64,000 bases of DNA, taken from positions 183,093-247,092 of the forward strand of contig CP076745.1 in assembly GCA_019262145.1 (NCBI GenBank), in the 5' to 3' direction. The notes below the pieces were generated by a model. That model was not told where the DNA came from and did no database searches. It saw only the letters and a list, made by a program, of their open reading frames with translations. Shown one piece after another: positions 1 through 9,539 of this stretch (the first letter of the stretch is position 1; every line of letters starts with the position of its first letter). Position numbers and translations under genes: made by a program. Source of the DNA: Candidatus Methanogranum gryphiswaldense. GTDB lineage: Archaea > Thermoplasmatota > Thermoplasmata > Methanomassiliicoccales > Methanomethylophilaceae.

Positions 1-1
1 G

Positions 2-829
2 AAAGTAGCGCGCGACAGGTTCATAGAGTGTGGTATCGCAGAGCAGAATATGATCGGTATATCATCTGGTCTAGCGGCATCAGGTAAGATTGTCTTTGCC
101 TCCACCTTTGCGGTTTTTGCTACCGGAAGATGTTGGGAGCAGATCAGACTCGCAGTGGCATACCCTAGGTTAAATGTCAAAATTGTTGCCACACACAGCG
201 GTATAAGTGTGGGGGAAGATGGAGCGTCTCATCAGGCTTTGGAAGACATAGCTTTGATGCGTTCTCTTCCGAATATGACGGTGATATCTCCTGCGGATGC
301 TTTCGAGGCATACCAAGCCACTATGGCCATTGCAGATTTTGATGGGCCCGTTTATATGAGATTGGGGCGCGCAGAATTTCCATGCGTAACTAATGAAGGA
401 GAAGCATTCGAGATTGGAAAGGCTAAAGTCCTTAAAGAAGGAAAAGACGTCACACTTATCGGTACTGGACAGATGGTTTCCAATTGTTTGGAGGCAGCAG
501 GTACACTTGCAAAAGAAGGGATTGACGCTGAAGTGATCAACATGTCCACAATAAAACCTCTTGACAATGAATCTGTGATGAGGTCAGTTAGAAAGACCAA
601 ATGTGTTGTCACAGCCGAGGAGCATAGTATTATCGGTGGACTCGGATCTGCGGTTGCTGAACTTCTTTCAGAAGAAATGCCAGTTCCACTGAAAAGGATA
701 GGTACGCGTGACACTTTTGGTGAATCTGGAACCCCAGATGAACTTTTTAAGAAATATGGGCTGACTGCAGATGATTTAGTTCAGGCAGCCAAAATTATTA
801 TTCAGAAGAAAAAGGAGATGATATTATGA
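2..829 (+). CDS. Transketolase, C-terminal subunit (5' end outside window)
   Basis: This is the pyrimidine-binding and C-terminal part of a split archaeal transketolase, which moves two-carbon units between sugar phosphates in the non-oxidative pentose phosphate pathway. The frame is open from base 2 to the window edge. The residues ahead of the first internal ATG (base 50) read [11 protein letters not shown], the conserved segment whose Glu activates thiamine diphosphate, so the true start lies upstream of the window. The next part ([21 protein letters not shown]) is also typical. The N-terminal subunit is expected just upstream. The stop overlaps the transaldolase start by 4 bp, so the two are co-translated. 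Confidence 0.93.
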   Translation, partial: KVARDRFIECGIAEQNMIGISSGLAASGKIVFASTFAVFATGRCWEQIRLAVAYPRLNVKIVATHSGISVGEDGASHQALEDIALMRSLPNMTVISPADAFEAYQATMAIADFDGPVYMRLGRAEFPCVTNEGEAFEIGKAKVLKEGKDVTLIGTGQMVSNCLEAAGTLAKEGIDAEVINMSTIKPLDNESVMRSVRKTKCVVTAEEHSIIGGLGSAVAELLSEEMPVPLKRIGTRDTFGESGTPDELFKKYGLTADDLVQAAKIIIQKKKEMIL

Positions 830-1470
830 AGATTTTTATTGACACAGCGAATCTTGACATGATTAGAGAGATCAACAGCTGGGGGATTCTGGACGGAGTG
901 ACCACAAATCCCAGTCTGATAGCAAAAGAGGGAACAGATACACCAACTCGCGTGAAGGAGATCGCGAAGATCGTCGACGGTCCCATTTCCGCAGAAGCAA
1001 TGTCTCTTGATGCAGAAAATATGATCAAGGAAGGACGTGAACTTGCGGCCATTCATCCCAATATCAATGTTAAGTTACCCATGTGTATCGAGGCTTTGAA
1101 GGCAACAAAAGTACTGTCATCAGAAGGCATCGATGTCAATGTGACGCTTATCTTCTCTGCGCAACAAGCGCTTCTTGCAGCAAAGGCGGGAGCGAGATAT
1201 GTTTCGCCATTTATTGGTCGTCTTGATGATATGGGCATTCACGGTAGCGATCTGGTTGGCGACATAATGCAGATATACGTCAATTATGATTTTGATACAG
1301 AAGTAATTGCTGCATCCATAAGAGGGCCTACTCATGTTTTGGAAGTAGCTTCAATGGGCTGCGATATAGCAACGATTCCATATAGTGTTCTTAAGTTGAT
1401 GGTTTCCCATCCAAAGACGGATGAAGGAATTCAGAAATTCATAGAGGACTATAGTAAGATCAAGAACTGA
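826..1470 (+). CDS. tal: Transaldolase (small, FSA-like type)
   Basis: This is a 214-residue single-domain TIM-barrel transaldolase of the short type found in archaea and many bacteria. It transfers a dihydroxyacetone unit between sugar phosphates. The start [10 protein letters not shown] and the TTNPSL motif (about residues 26-31) are diagnostic, and Lys83 in NVKLP is the expected Schiff-base lysine. AAGGAGATGAT just upstream is a good ribosome binding site, and the ATG overlaps the transketolase stop. With transketolase it supplies pentose phosphates, which matters where the oxidative branch is absent. A fructose-6-phosphate aldolase activity cannot be excluded. Confidence 0.92.
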   Translation: MKIFIDTANLDMIREINSWGILDGVTTNPSLIAKEGTDTPTRVKEIAKIVDGPISAEAMSLDAENMIKEGRELAAIHPNINVKLPMCIEALKATKVLSSEGIDVNVTLIFSAQQALLAAKAGARYVSPFIGRLDDMGIHGSDLVGDIMQIYVNYDFDTEVIAASIRGPTHVLEVASMGCDIATIPYSVLKLMVSHPKTDEGIQKFIEDYSKIKN

Positions 1471-1493
1471 TCCAAATCTTCGGGGTCGAGGAC

Positions 1494-2519
1494 ATGAGGA
1501 CCGTCAATTTAGCGAAGATCCCGGTGTCAGAGGCTCCGAAGGTAATTCCAAAATTTCTTCAGTTAGGATTTATTGATCCTTCAGCCAAGATAACGAAGGT
1601 TGAAGGATATTGTCTTGTGCCCATTGTAAGTGGTAAAGAGGATATATTTTTGAAAAATGGATATGCACTGACAGAAGGTCCTGCTTATACGATGGAAAGA
1701 AGGTCTCCCCAAGAAAGAATATTGGATAAAATGAGAGGAATTCCGGATGAGGTCCTTCGAATGCTCCCTATGAAATGGGAATATGTGGGGGATATTGTAA
1801 TTTTAAAGTTAGATCCTGCATGTGAACCATACAAAAATCATATCGGGGCGGTCTATGCGGAGGTTCTCGAAGCAAAGACCATCTGTGCGGATATCTGTGG
1901 TATATCAGGAGAATTGAGAAGACCAAGCATCGAGGTACTTTACGGTACAAATACAGAATCAATAAGATCAGAGAATGGGATAAAATATTCTTTCGATGTC
2001 TCAAAGGTGATGTTCGCCTCAGGTAATATAGACGAGAGATACCGCATGAGGAATATGGACTGTAGAGGAGAGACAGTGGTTGATATGTTTGCGGGTATTG
2101 GCTATTTTACTCTTCCAATAGCTAAATATTCGGGTGCTAGAAGGGTGTTTGCTTGTGAGAAAAATCCAGAGTCATATGAATTCTTGCTAAAAAATATAAT
2201 CCTCAATGGGGTGGAGGATAAGGTCATTCCAATCTTGGCCGATAATAAATATCTTCAAGGAAAAGATTTTGCAGATCGCATACTTATGGGTTATGTGCAA
2301 AGGACATCTGATTTTCTTCCCAAGGCATTATCAATGATAAAGAAGGGCGGCGTGATCCATTATCATGATACGTTCTATGTCAACGAATACAGAGAGAGAT
2401 TAGACTGTATATTCAAAGAGAAATGTGGAGAGAATGGTTTCCGGATAGAGAATGTGCATGAAGTAAAATCATTTGCTCCAGCAGTGTCCCATTATGTTGC
2501 TGACGTTCGCATATTTTAA
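1494..2519 (+). CDS. Trm5/TYW2-family tRNA methyltransferase or aminocarboxypropyltransferase
   Basis: This is a 341-residue class I SAM-dependent enzyme. The C-terminal Rossmann domain holds the SAM motif VDMFAGIGYFTLPIAK, then ACEKNP, as in the Trm5/TYW2 group that modifies position 37 of archaeal tRNA. The segment ILMGYVQRTSDFLPKAL stands where Trm5 has a NLP motif, which favours Taw2 (wyosine side-chain transfer) over an m1G methyltransferase, but the choice is an inference. The N-terminal 180 residues form the expected substrate-binding region. It follows transaldolase by 23 bp and overlaps the next, convergent gene by 4 bp at the stops. Confidence 0.8.
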   Translation: MRTVNLAKIPVSEAPKVIPKFLQLGFIDPSAKITKVEGYCLVPIVSGKEDIFLKNGYALTEGPAYTMERRSPQERILDKMRGIPDEVLRMLPMKWEYVGDIVILKLDPACEPYKNHIGAVYAEVLEAKTICADICGISGELRRPSIEVLYGTNTESIRSENGIKYSFDVSKVMFASGNIDERYRMRNMDCRGETVVDMFAGIGYFTLPIAKYSGARRVFACEKNPESYEFLLKNIILNGVEDKVIPILADNKYLQGKDFADRILMGYVQRTSDFLPKALSMIKKGGVIHYHDTFYVNEYRERLDCIFKEKCGENGFRIENVHEVKSFAPAVSHYVADVRIF

Positions 2520-4021
2520 ACCGATTCTCCGGAGCCGCAAGCGGTCAATAATGTGTTCATGGAATCTCTGTATTTTTCTCCATTCGACTCAATCACCATT
2601 TTTACGAATGGTACCAAGAATTGTGTGAATTCCATTTCATCCGCAGAAATATTGATGGGTGGTTTTGCCTTTTTATCACATGCGATCACAAATGCACCTG
2701 CTAGACAACGTTCTTTTGAATTTTTGAGTGTTTCCGAATTTATTACAGTTATGACGAAATCCAACCCATTTACCTTAGCAGCCTTGGCTAAAGTATCTGC
2801 AAGTTTTGTCATAGGTTTGGGTTTTTTAAATTCCGGTAGACTTGCTACAACATCTTCGGAAATATGTCTCTGATATGTTTCGTTCAGAACTATCTCATGA
2901 GAGGATTTGGGGCGTTCTTTGTATGACGATGCAATCTTTTCAGACGTATGTGCCGTTATTATTTCACGCCAATCGTTTTCCCACAGGGATATGAACGCCT
3001 CACTTGTCCTACCGTTCTTTAGTATCAGTGACCTAGGATTATTTTCCAAGAATTTTTTGAGAGTGGTCTTCTCTTGTTCTGTACCTGTGAGGGCCGAAAC
3101 GAATTCATTGATATTTGAACCGTAATTTTTATTACCGATAAGATACGTGGATTTATCAGAGCATTTTAGACAGCCAAGTTTATCTTTTTTGACATTTAGA
3201 AGCAATGTGCGATCATTTAACTCACCGCGTAGGTATTTTTGTAAGACCTCACCTTCGATCTTTGTTTCTCCGCTTTCACCTTCCTTGTGATATTTGTGAA
3301 TTACTTTTATTTCGATATCATCCATTGGATCTATCGCACAGATCCTTGCAATAATGAATTGGATAGTGGACACATCTTTGGCGCAATCTTCACAGATGCG
3401 AATGATCTCGTTCATAGACTTTATTCTTATATTAAGCACAAGTGAGGACTCGTGTCCACAGTCAAGACCATCATCTTTGAATTCATAAGGTGTTTCCCAA
3501 AATGTCTCATAGAGGTAATCCTCTGGCATATTGGGGGTGTCGGAGCATACCAATCCGTCCTCGAAAGAGTAAAGGTGAAGTTTGTTCTTTTTTATGAACT
3601 GATTGTATAGGAGCAATCTGATCTTGGGATCAGTGTAATATTGGCAACCAATAAGTTTGTCGTTGCCGACAGCACCTCTGACCGCAAAGGGTACCTTTTC
3701 ACCAGCCAGTGTAGCAGTTGCTAGAAGTGGTATCTTTCCTGCGGCAGAGAGTGATATTGTACCGGCATAGGCCTTTGCAATATCGTCGCTTCCTCTGGCA
3801 GCTAATTTCAAAAGGGCGGACTCGTCCTGTTTGTATTTGGAGATGGCATCAATATCTTTGAATGTTTTATCGAATACACATTTTCTGCAGTTGCCCGCAC
3901 ACATAGGCCTGAGGATGCTGGGGGTATCAGCTATTTTTTTTGAACGGCTGATGATCTCATCCTCGAGTCTCTTAGGGGTCTGTTTGACGCCTTTCATTCT
4001 GAGACGCTTCTTGCCTACCAT
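2516..4021 (-). CDS. Unrecognised Cys-rich protein
   Basis: I do not recognise this 501-residue protein. Counting from the chosen start, it has a CX3CX2C cluster (C41, C45, C48), then C188-x-H190 with C210-x2-C213, and C284-x2-C287, so one or more zinc or iron-sulfur sites are likely. No signal peptide or membrane segment is evident. The open frame continues 25 codons further upstream to 4096, but the ATG at 4021 has an ideal GGAGG seven bases ahead, and the extra residues look like translated promoter. It is divergent from the AMP-pathway operon and shares that intergenic region. The final codons overlap the convergent methyltransferase gene. Confidence 0.75.
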   Translation of the reverse strand: MVGKKRLRMKGVKQTPKRLEDEIISRSKKIADTPSILRPMCAGNCRKCVFDKTFKDIDAISKYKQDESALLKLAARGSDDIAKAYAGTISLSAAGKIPLLATATLAGEKVPFAVRGAVGNDKLIGCQYYTDPKIRLLLYNQFIKKNKLHLYSFEDGLVCSDTPNMPEDYLYETFWETPYEFKDDGLDCGHESSLVLNIRIKSMNEIIRICEDCAKDVSTIQFIIARICAIDPMDDIEIKVIHKYHKEGESGETKIEGEVLQKYLRGELNDRTLLLNVKKDKLGCLKCSDKSTYLIGNKNYGSNINEFVSALTGTEQEKTTLKKFLENNPRSLILKNGRTSEAFISLWENDWREIITAHTSEKIASSYKERPKSSHEIVLNETYQRHISEDVVASLPEFKKPKPMTKLADTLAKAAKVNGLDFVITVINSETLKNSKERCLAGAFVIACDKKAKPPINISADEMEFTQFLVPFVKMVIESNGEKYRDSMNTLLTACGSGESV

Positions 4022-4069
4022 AAGCCTCCGTATGTAATTTTTCGATAAATAACTACTGAGGAGGATAAG

Positions 4070-4085
4070 CACATTATTTAATGTG
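4070..4085. promoter_or_regulatory. Palindromic TATA region of the AMP-pathway operon
   Basis: CACATTA-TT-TAATGTG is a perfect inverted repeat with 7-bp arms and 2 bp between them. Its core doubles as a TATA element about 30 bp upstream of the GTG start at 4106, so transcription would start close to that codon. A protein bound to the palindrome would compete with TBP. The TATA role is well supported by position; the operator role is an inference. Confidence 0.5.
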
Positions 4086-4105
4086 TGCAATGACATCCTG
4101 GGTTC

Positions 4106-5038
4106 GTGTCAGACATCATCGTTCAAACGGCATCTGCGATCAAAGATATGCGCATACGTGGTGCTGGAAGGATAGCACGTGCAGGAGCATTCGCTCTAGG
4201 GACATTTGCAGATGATTACAAAGGTATCGGGTTGGACGATTTTAGAAGGGATTTGGATTCTGCCACAAGAATATTGTTGGATTCTAGGCCGACAGCCGTA
4301 TCTTTATGGAACGGGGTTCATGCGTGTGTCAAAGATGTGCCTAATGTAAAGACATTGGATGAGGCAGTGAATTCTGTTTCTGTTAACGCAAAGCGGTTCG
4401 TGGAGATGTCATCCGACGCCGTGGAGATCATAGGTAAGATAGGAGCAAAAAGGATCCAGGATGGAGATGTCATAATGACACATTGTAACAGCAGTGTTGC
4501 ACTGGAGGTTATTAAGGAGGCCCACCGGCAAGGTAAACAGTTCAAGGTATATGCGACCGAATCACGGCCTTGGAGACAGGGCATATTGACGGTCAATGAG
4601 CTTGCTGATGCTGGAATAGATGTTACATTGATAATTGACAGTGCAGTGCGTGCTGTTATGAAAAAGGTCACAAAGGTCTTTGTGGGCGCGGATACCATAA
4701 CATCCAACGGAACGCTCATAAATAAGATAGGGACATCGCAGTTGGCTCTTTCTGCTAATGAGGCCCGTGTACCATTTTATGTTTGCAGTGAGACGTATAA
4801 GTTCTCCCCAATGACACTTTTTGGCGACACGGTTACCATAGAAGAGAGAGGATATGAAGAAGTGGTAAAGCCAGGCGAGATACCGAAATCAGTAGGTATT
4901 TTCAATCCTGTATTTGACTCCACTCCGGCGAAGTATATCGATGCAATAATAACCGAGATCGGAATGATATCGCCTGGATCTGTGTATGACGTTATGGTAA
5001 GACAGCTTGGCGACAGTATATTCACACTGAGGGATTGA
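4106..5038 (+). CDS. Ribose-1,5-bisphosphate isomerase
   Basis: This 310-residue member of the eIF2B-alpha/MtnA fold converts ribose 1,5-bisphosphate to ribulose 1,5-bisphosphate, the RuBisCO substrate, in the archaeal AMP pathway. The signature MRIRGAGRIARAGAFALG lies near the N-terminus. The catalytic pair appears as Cys127 (MTHCNSS) and Asp196 (GADTITSNG). The start is a GTG about 31 bp from a TATA element, so the mRNA is probably nearly leaderless. RuBisCO follows after one base and AMP phosphorylase after that, which makes the assignment over other eIF2B-like proteins secure. Confidence 0.93.
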   Translation: MSDIIVQTASAIKDMRIRGAGRIARAGAFALGTFADDYKGIGLDDFRRDLDSATRILLDSRPTAVSLWNGVHACVKDVPNVKTLDEAVNSVSVNAKRFVEMSSDAVEIIGKIGAKRIQDGDVIMTHCNSSVALEVIKEAHRQGKQFKVYATESRPWRQGILTVNELADAGIDVTLIIDSAVRAVMKKVTKVFVGADTITSNGTLINKIGTSQLALSANEARVPFYVCSETYKFSPMTLFGDTVTIEERGYEEVVKPGEIPKSVGIFNPVFDSTPAKYIDAIITEIGMISPGSVYDVMVRQLGDSIFTLRD

Positions 5039-5039
5039 A

Positions 5040-6278
5040 ATGAAATGTTATTCGTATATGCACCTTGGAGAGTCCGTCGATCTAGACAAATATGTTGTTT
5101 GTAAGTATCGTGTCACAACAGATCTTTCCATGGAAAAAGCTTGTGAAGCCATAGCTGCAGAGCAATCGACCGGTACATGGACTGGTATCTCTACGCTGAG
5201 TCAAGAGATATTTGAAAACTACGGTGCGAGAGTAATTGAGATAAATGGAGACATGGTCACCATAGCCTACCCAGAAGAAGATTTCAGTATTGAGAACGGA
5301 GGCATTCCTCAAATACTCAGTGTCATCGCAGGAAATCTATTCGGATTGGATGCATTGAAAGGAGTAAGACTGGAAGATGTTGCTTTTTCGAAAGGGATCA
5401 TGGAGATGTACAAAGGTCCTAAATTCGGTGCAGACGGCCTTAGGGAAATATTACACCGTCCCGAGAAACCTCTGGTCGGTACGATTGTAAAACCAAAGAT
5501 CGGGCTGAATCCTAGGGACACAGCGAATTACGTCTATGAGGCTGGAAGTGGCGGGCTCACCAACAGTAAGGATGATGAGACCCTTGTTGATCAGAAGTTC
5601 TGTCCTATAGAGGACCGTACAATTGCTATTGCTGATGTTTTGGACAGACTCAAAGAAGAGGGACACTATATGGTCCACGCTGTGAATGTCAGTACGAATG
5701 GTGATAAGATAGTTGAATTGGCCGAGAAGGTCCAATCATGGGGAGCTAAACAGATAATGGTCGACGTGATCACATGTGGATTTGGCGCTGTTCAAGCATT
5801 GTCAGAGGATAGGTCGATAAAAGTACCGATACATGTTCATAGAACAATGCACGGTGCGATGACAAAAGACCCATTACACGGTGTTTCCATGCTTGCGATG
5901 ACAAGACTTGTACGTATGTGTGGAGGAGATGCGCTTCATATCGGTACGTTAGGGGTCGGAAAAATGACTGGAAACGTCAAAGGAGATTATGACAATCTTC
6001 AAGCGTGCCTCAATAAATCAGAATATTACAAGACAGTAATGCCAGTTTGTTCAGGTGGTGTATATCCAGGTATGATTGGGAAACTGATCGAGGAAGCAGG
6101 GAAGAACATCCAGATACAGGCGGGTGGCGGTGTTGCTGGACACCCAGGTGGTGTAAGAAAGGGGGCAATGGGCATGTGCCAAGCTGTTGACGCAGCATGT
6201 CTTGGTATTCCGCCTCAAGAATATGCGAAAAGCCATCCTGAATTGCAGGCAGCTCTTGACAAGTGGGGAATGAAATGA
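5040..6278 (+). CDS. rbcL: Ribulose-bisphosphate carboxylase, form III
   Basis: This 412-residue archaeal RuBisCO large subunit carboxylates ribulose 1,5-bisphosphate to two 3-phosphoglycerates. Active-site elements are in place: Lys151 (GTIVKPK), the carbamylated Lys177 in KDDE, His267-Arg268 and His271 (HVHRTMHG), the loop 6 Lys308 (GVGKMTG) and the C-terminal GGGVAGHPGG phosphate site. The residues before the carbamylated lysine read GGLTNS, where most RuBisCOs have GGxDxxK. Clustering with the isomerase and AMP phosphorylase marks form III-b, which works in nucleotide salvage and not in a Calvin cycle. No small subunit is expected or seen. Confidence 0.96.
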   Translation: MKCYSYMHLGESVDLDKYVVCKYRVTTDLSMEKACEAIAAEQSTGTWTGISTLSQEIFENYGARVIEINGDMVTIAYPEEDFSIENGGIPQILSVIAGNLFGLDALKGVRLEDVAFSKGIMEMYKGPKFGADGLREILHRPEKPLVGTIVKPKIGLNPRDTANYVYEAGSGGLTNSKDDETLVDQKFCPIEDRTIAIADVLDRLKEEGHYMVHAVNVSTNGDKIVELAEKVQSWGAKQIMVDVITCGFGAVQALSEDRSIKVPIHVHRTMHGAMTKDPLHGVSMLAMTRLVRMCGGDALHIGTLGVGKMTGNVKGDYDNLQACLNKSEYYKTVMPVCSGGVYPGMIGKLIEEAGKNIQIQAGGGVAGHPGGVRKGAMGMCQAVDAACLGIPPQEYAKSHPELQAALDKWGMK

Positions 6279-7792
6279 AACTAAAAGCTAAACTTATGGA
6301 TCTGGATGCGCCAGAGGTCCTTGTCGTCCTCACCGTCGCAGACGCAGGTGTTCTCGGAGTAAAAGAAAACGATCGCGTGCGTGTCGAGGCTAACAAGGAA
6401 TCGGCGACCGCGGTTGTAACGATCTCAGATGCATATCTCAATTCTGGGGAGATCTGCATCATAGATGAGACCATGAGGAAACTCAATTTGAAGGAGGGAG
6501 ACACAGTGGACGTGTATTACTCCGTAAGTCCTGAATCTGTTAGAAGCATTCGCAGAAAGATGGACAATGAGAAGTTAGCACCAGACGAGATCAGAAGTAT
6601 CGTCCAAGATATAGCAGACAGTAAGTTGTCAAGGATCGAGATATCTGCCTGGCTCACTGCATTATATATTAACGGCATGGACATCAGTGAGATAGCTGCA
6701 TTCACTCAGTCAATGGTGGATACAGGAGATAAGATACAATTTGATCGCACTCCAGTTTATGATTTTCACAGCATGGGCGGAGTTCCAGGTAATAAAGTGA
6801 CGCCCATCGTTGTATCCATCGTAGCATCTGCCGGAATGATGATACCAAAGACCTCTTCTCGTGCAATAAGCAGTGCATGTGGAACATCTGATTTTGTAGA
6901 GACCTTCTGCAATGTTGAATTAGATGCTTCGGAATTAAAGAGGATCGCCGAGTCCACCGGTGGGGTCTTGGCATGGGGAGGTTCACAGAATATTGCACCG
7001 GTCGATGACATTGTTATAAAGGTCGAGCATCCGTTGGGCATCAATCCGCGGGCGCAGATGCTTGCATCGATCCTAAGCAAAAAGGTCGCCATCGGGGCGA
7101 CGCATCTCGTTATGGACATCCCTACGGGCGCCGGTACCAAGGTGCCGACGATAGAAGTGGCTCGTGCATATGCAAGGGATTTCATGGACCTGGGAGAGGC
7201 ATTGGGCATACACATAGAATGTGCGATCACATATGCTGATCAACCGGTTGGTAACGCGATAGGGCCAATCTTGGAAGCAAGGGAGTGCATTAGTATACTT
7301 GAAGGAGCAAAACACCCATCCAGCGTTATCGAAAAGTCTTGCGATCTCGCTGGTATAATACTTGAGATGGGCGGTTATACAAATGGTTCTGTGAAGGCCA
7401 GAGAGATCTTGGACTCAGGAGAGGCTCTTAAGAAATTCAGAGAGATCGTTGCGGCGCAGGGAGGAAATCCCGCTCTGAAATCCACAGATATGGTTCCTGG
7501 AAAATATATTCATGATGTCATCTCAACCTCATCAGGATATGTCCATAACATAAACAACAAGGACATTGTGTCTGTGGCAAAAGCATCTGGAGCACCGTCT
7601 GATAAAGGAGCAGGGATCCTGTTGTATAAGAAAAAAGGTCAGAGGGTAGAGGTTGGAGACCTTTTATTCCAGATATATGCAGACAATGAAGCTAAACTGA
7701 GTCGTGCCAAGGATCTTGCGATTAAGTATAAGCCTTTTGAAATAGAGGGCATGCTCATAAAAAGAGTAACTGCTACAAGGGTTAGAGGATGA
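6275..7792 (+). CDS. deoA: AMP phosphorylase
   Basis: This enzyme splits AMP (also CMP and UMP) with phosphate to ribose 1,5-bisphosphate and the base, the entry step of the AMP pathway. It has the N-terminal archaeal extension and the thymidine-phosphorylase-like body with HSMGGVPGNK and KTSSRAISSACGT. The frame is open from a GTG at 6263, but the ATG at 6275 overlaps the RuBisCO stop (ATGA) and gives the family N-terminus MKLKAKL, 505 residues. The stop overlaps the next gene by 4 bp. The three enzymes in sequence give 3-phosphoglycerate from nucleotides. Confidence 0.95.
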   Translation: MKLKAKLMDLDAPEVLVVLTVADAGVLGVKENDRVRVEANKESATAVVTISDAYLNSGEICIIDETMRKLNLKEGDTVDVYYSVSPESVRSIRRKMDNEKLAPDEIRSIVQDIADSKLSRIEISAWLTALYINGMDISEIAAFTQSMVDTGDKIQFDRTPVYDFHSMGGVPGNKVTPIVVSIVASAGMMIPKTSSRAISSACGTSDFVETFCNVELDASELKRIAESTGGVLAWGGSQNIAPVDDIVIKVEHPLGINPRAQMLASILSKKVAIGATHLVMDIPTGAGTKVPTIEVARAYARDFMDLGEALGIHIECAITYADQPVGNAIGPILEARECISILEGAKHPSSVIEKSCDLAGIILEMGGYTNGSVKAREILDSGEALKKFREIVAAQGGNPALKSTDMVPGKYIHDVISTSSGYVHNINNKDIVSVAKASGAPSDKGAGILLYKKKGQRVEVGDLLFQIYADNEAKLSRAKDLAIKYKPFEIEGMLIKRVTATRVRG

Positions 7793-8613
7793 AGAGAGCA
7801 TTCTGTTTAACAGTGGATCTGGACAGAGACGTCAATATCTGTATAGATGGTCAGTTGGCCGCTGGTTCCTTTGACAGGGGTAGAGGTACTTCGCCCAGGT
7901 TCGATTCTACAGGCAGGGGTTTAGTACTTTTGTCCGATCTTTTAGATGAGTTGGAGATAAAAGCAACATATTTTGCTGAGGCACGGACACTTGAGAACAT
8001 AGAGTGTGCTCAATATCTAAGTGGACATGAGGTAGGAATGCATGGTCTTGACCACGAGGACCTTACCGGATGCAATGATGTTATTCTGAGTGCAGAGATG
8101 ATCGCTGCAATATTGGAAAGGTCCTCAGAGATCGTTACTGACATAACAGGAAGGATACCGAGGTGTTTTAGAGCACCATATATGAAGATCGACGATCTTG
8201 TAATCGATATGCTTCCTTCGGTTGGTGTGATCTACGATTCCTCGATGTATGCACCAATACAGGTAAGTTCGCACCCTTCTATGTGGGAGAACGGAATAAT
8301 TGAGGTGCCTATACCTGAGGATCAAGATTTGAATGGTAATAAAATGGCTGGGTATTTGTGGCCGATGCATGAGGGAAAAAGGACCCCTAAGGATTATTTG
8401 GATCTTTCAGATCATGTAAAAGAAGGTGTTTACACAATAGCTACGCATACCTGGCACATGTGTGAGTCGAGAAAAGGCGGATTTATGAGTGACAGTTTGG
8501 TAGCAAACAATATGGAGAATTTAAGAAAAATCCTCGTAGGACTTATGGACTCAGGGTTCACACCTATGACGATTCCAAAGGCTGCAGACAAGTTCTCTCG
8601 CGCGCTAGGCTAA
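7789..8613 (+). CDS. Polysaccharide deacetylase (NodB-like) family protein
   Basis: This is a 274-residue cytoplasmic-looking member of the NodB carbohydrate esterase fold, with no signal peptide. The TVDLDRD motif sits at the N-terminus, the metal-binding pair is His85 and His89 (MHGLDHED), RAPY (128-131) gives the catalytic arginine motif, and HTWHM is near the C-terminus. Its ATG overlaps the AMP phosphorylase stop, so it belongs to the AMP-pathway operon, although no deacetylation is needed there. The substrate is unknown; an N-acyl sugar or an amide in nucleotide breakdown are possibilities only. Confidence 0.8.
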   Translation: MKRAFCLTVDLDRDVNICIDGQLAAGSFDRGRGTSPRFDSTGRGLVLLSDLLDELEIKATYFAEARTLENIECAQYLSGHEVGMHGLDHEDLTGCNDVILSAEMIAAILERSSEIVTDITGRIPRCFRAPYMKIDDLVIDMLPSVGVIYDSSMYAPIQVSSHPSMWENGIIEVPIPEDQDLNGNKMAGYLWPMHEGKRTPKDYLDLSDHVKEGVYTIATHTWHMCESRKGGFMSDSLVANNMENLRKILVGLMDSGFTPMTIPKAADKFSRALG

Positions 8614-8641
8614 TATAATAAGAGGGCCTTCAAAGTTCGGT

Positions 8642-9535
8642 GTGGGTTTGACCGCTCGTTTGATATTAGGCAAGGAAGTTTCCGAGAGTATCTATTCGGA
8701 GCTCAGAGAGAGGATCGAGACATTGAAGGCAAAAGGAGTCACTCCCGGTCTTGCAGTGGTGTTGGTCGGCGAGGACCCAGCTTCTCAAACATATGTTAGG
8801 ATGAAGGGTAAAAAATGTGAGGAGTTGGGAATGCATTCCGTCACAATCATAATGCCTGAAAAAACAACGGAAGAGGAGCTTCTTTCAAAGGTCAGAGAAC
8901 TCAATAAAGATCATTCTATCCACGGATTCCTTGTACAGCTCCCCCTTCCCGAACACATTAACGAGGATATGATCATAAATGCCATAGATCCTAAGAAGGA
9001 TGTGGATTGTTTTCATCCAGTCAATGTTGGAAAGATGTTAATAGGCAATCCAAGTTTTCTTCCGGCCACACCTGCTGGAGTTCAGCAGATGCTAATAAGG
9101 TCAGGTATACAAACGGCCGGTAAGCATGTCGTTGTTGTAGGAAGGAGCAACATAGTAGGAAAGCCAATGGCGGCCATGATGTTCCAGAAAGGAAATGGTG
9201 CCGATTCTACAGTTACGCTGGTACATTCAAAAACAAAGGATCTTGCATCTATGACACGTCAGGCAGACATCCTTATAGTGGCCATAGGAAAACCAATGTT
9301 CATAACTAGGGACATGGTCAAAGAGGGGGCCGTCGTTATCGATGTGGGTACCAACAGGATAGAAGATCCAAAATCGAAGGATGGTTTCAGATCGGTAGGG
9401 GACGTAGATTTTGAAAATGTTAAAGAGGTCGCATCTGCGATAACACCCGTTCCCAAAGGTGTCGGTCCTATGACGATATGTATGTTGATGGCTAATGCAG
9501 TTAAAGCGGCAGAAAATGCCGCTTCTTCCAGGTGA
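8642..9535 (+). CDS. folD: Bifunctional methylene-tetrahydrofolate dehydrogenase/cyclohydrolase
   Basis: This 297-residue FolD interconverts methylene-, methenyl- and formyl-tetrahydrofolate. Hallmarks are the YVRMKGKKCEELGM region with the catalytic Tyr and Lys, QLPLPEHI, DPKKDVDCFHP, and the NADP site VVGRSNIVGKP. The GTG at 8642 is taken as start. A TTG two codons later (8648) would give MTARLILGKE, closer to the usual N-terminus, so the first two residues are uncertain. FolD in a methanogen of this type points to folate-based C1 metabolism for biosynthesis. It begins 28 bp after the deacetylase-like gene. Confidence 0.94.
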   Translation: MGLTARLILGKEVSESIYSELRERIETLKAKGVTPGLAVVLVGEDPASQTYVRMKGKKCEELGMHSVTIIMPEKTTEEELLSKVRELNKDHSIHGFLVQLPLPEHINEDMIINAIDPKKDVDCFHPVNVGKMLIGNPSFLPATPAGVQQMLIRSGIQTAGKHVVVVGRSNIVGKPMAAMMFQKGNGADSTVTLVHSKTKDLASMTRQADILIVAIGKPMFITRDMVKEGAVVIDVGTNRIEDPKSKDGFRSVGDVDFENVKEVASAITPVPKGVGPMTICMLMANAVKAAENAASSR

Positions 9536-9539
9536 TACG

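Noticed and set aside
4022-4096. 25-codon N-terminal extension of the Cys-rich protein
   Set aside because: It overlaps the divergent promoter palindrome, and an ideal GGAGG precedes the inner ATG at 4021.
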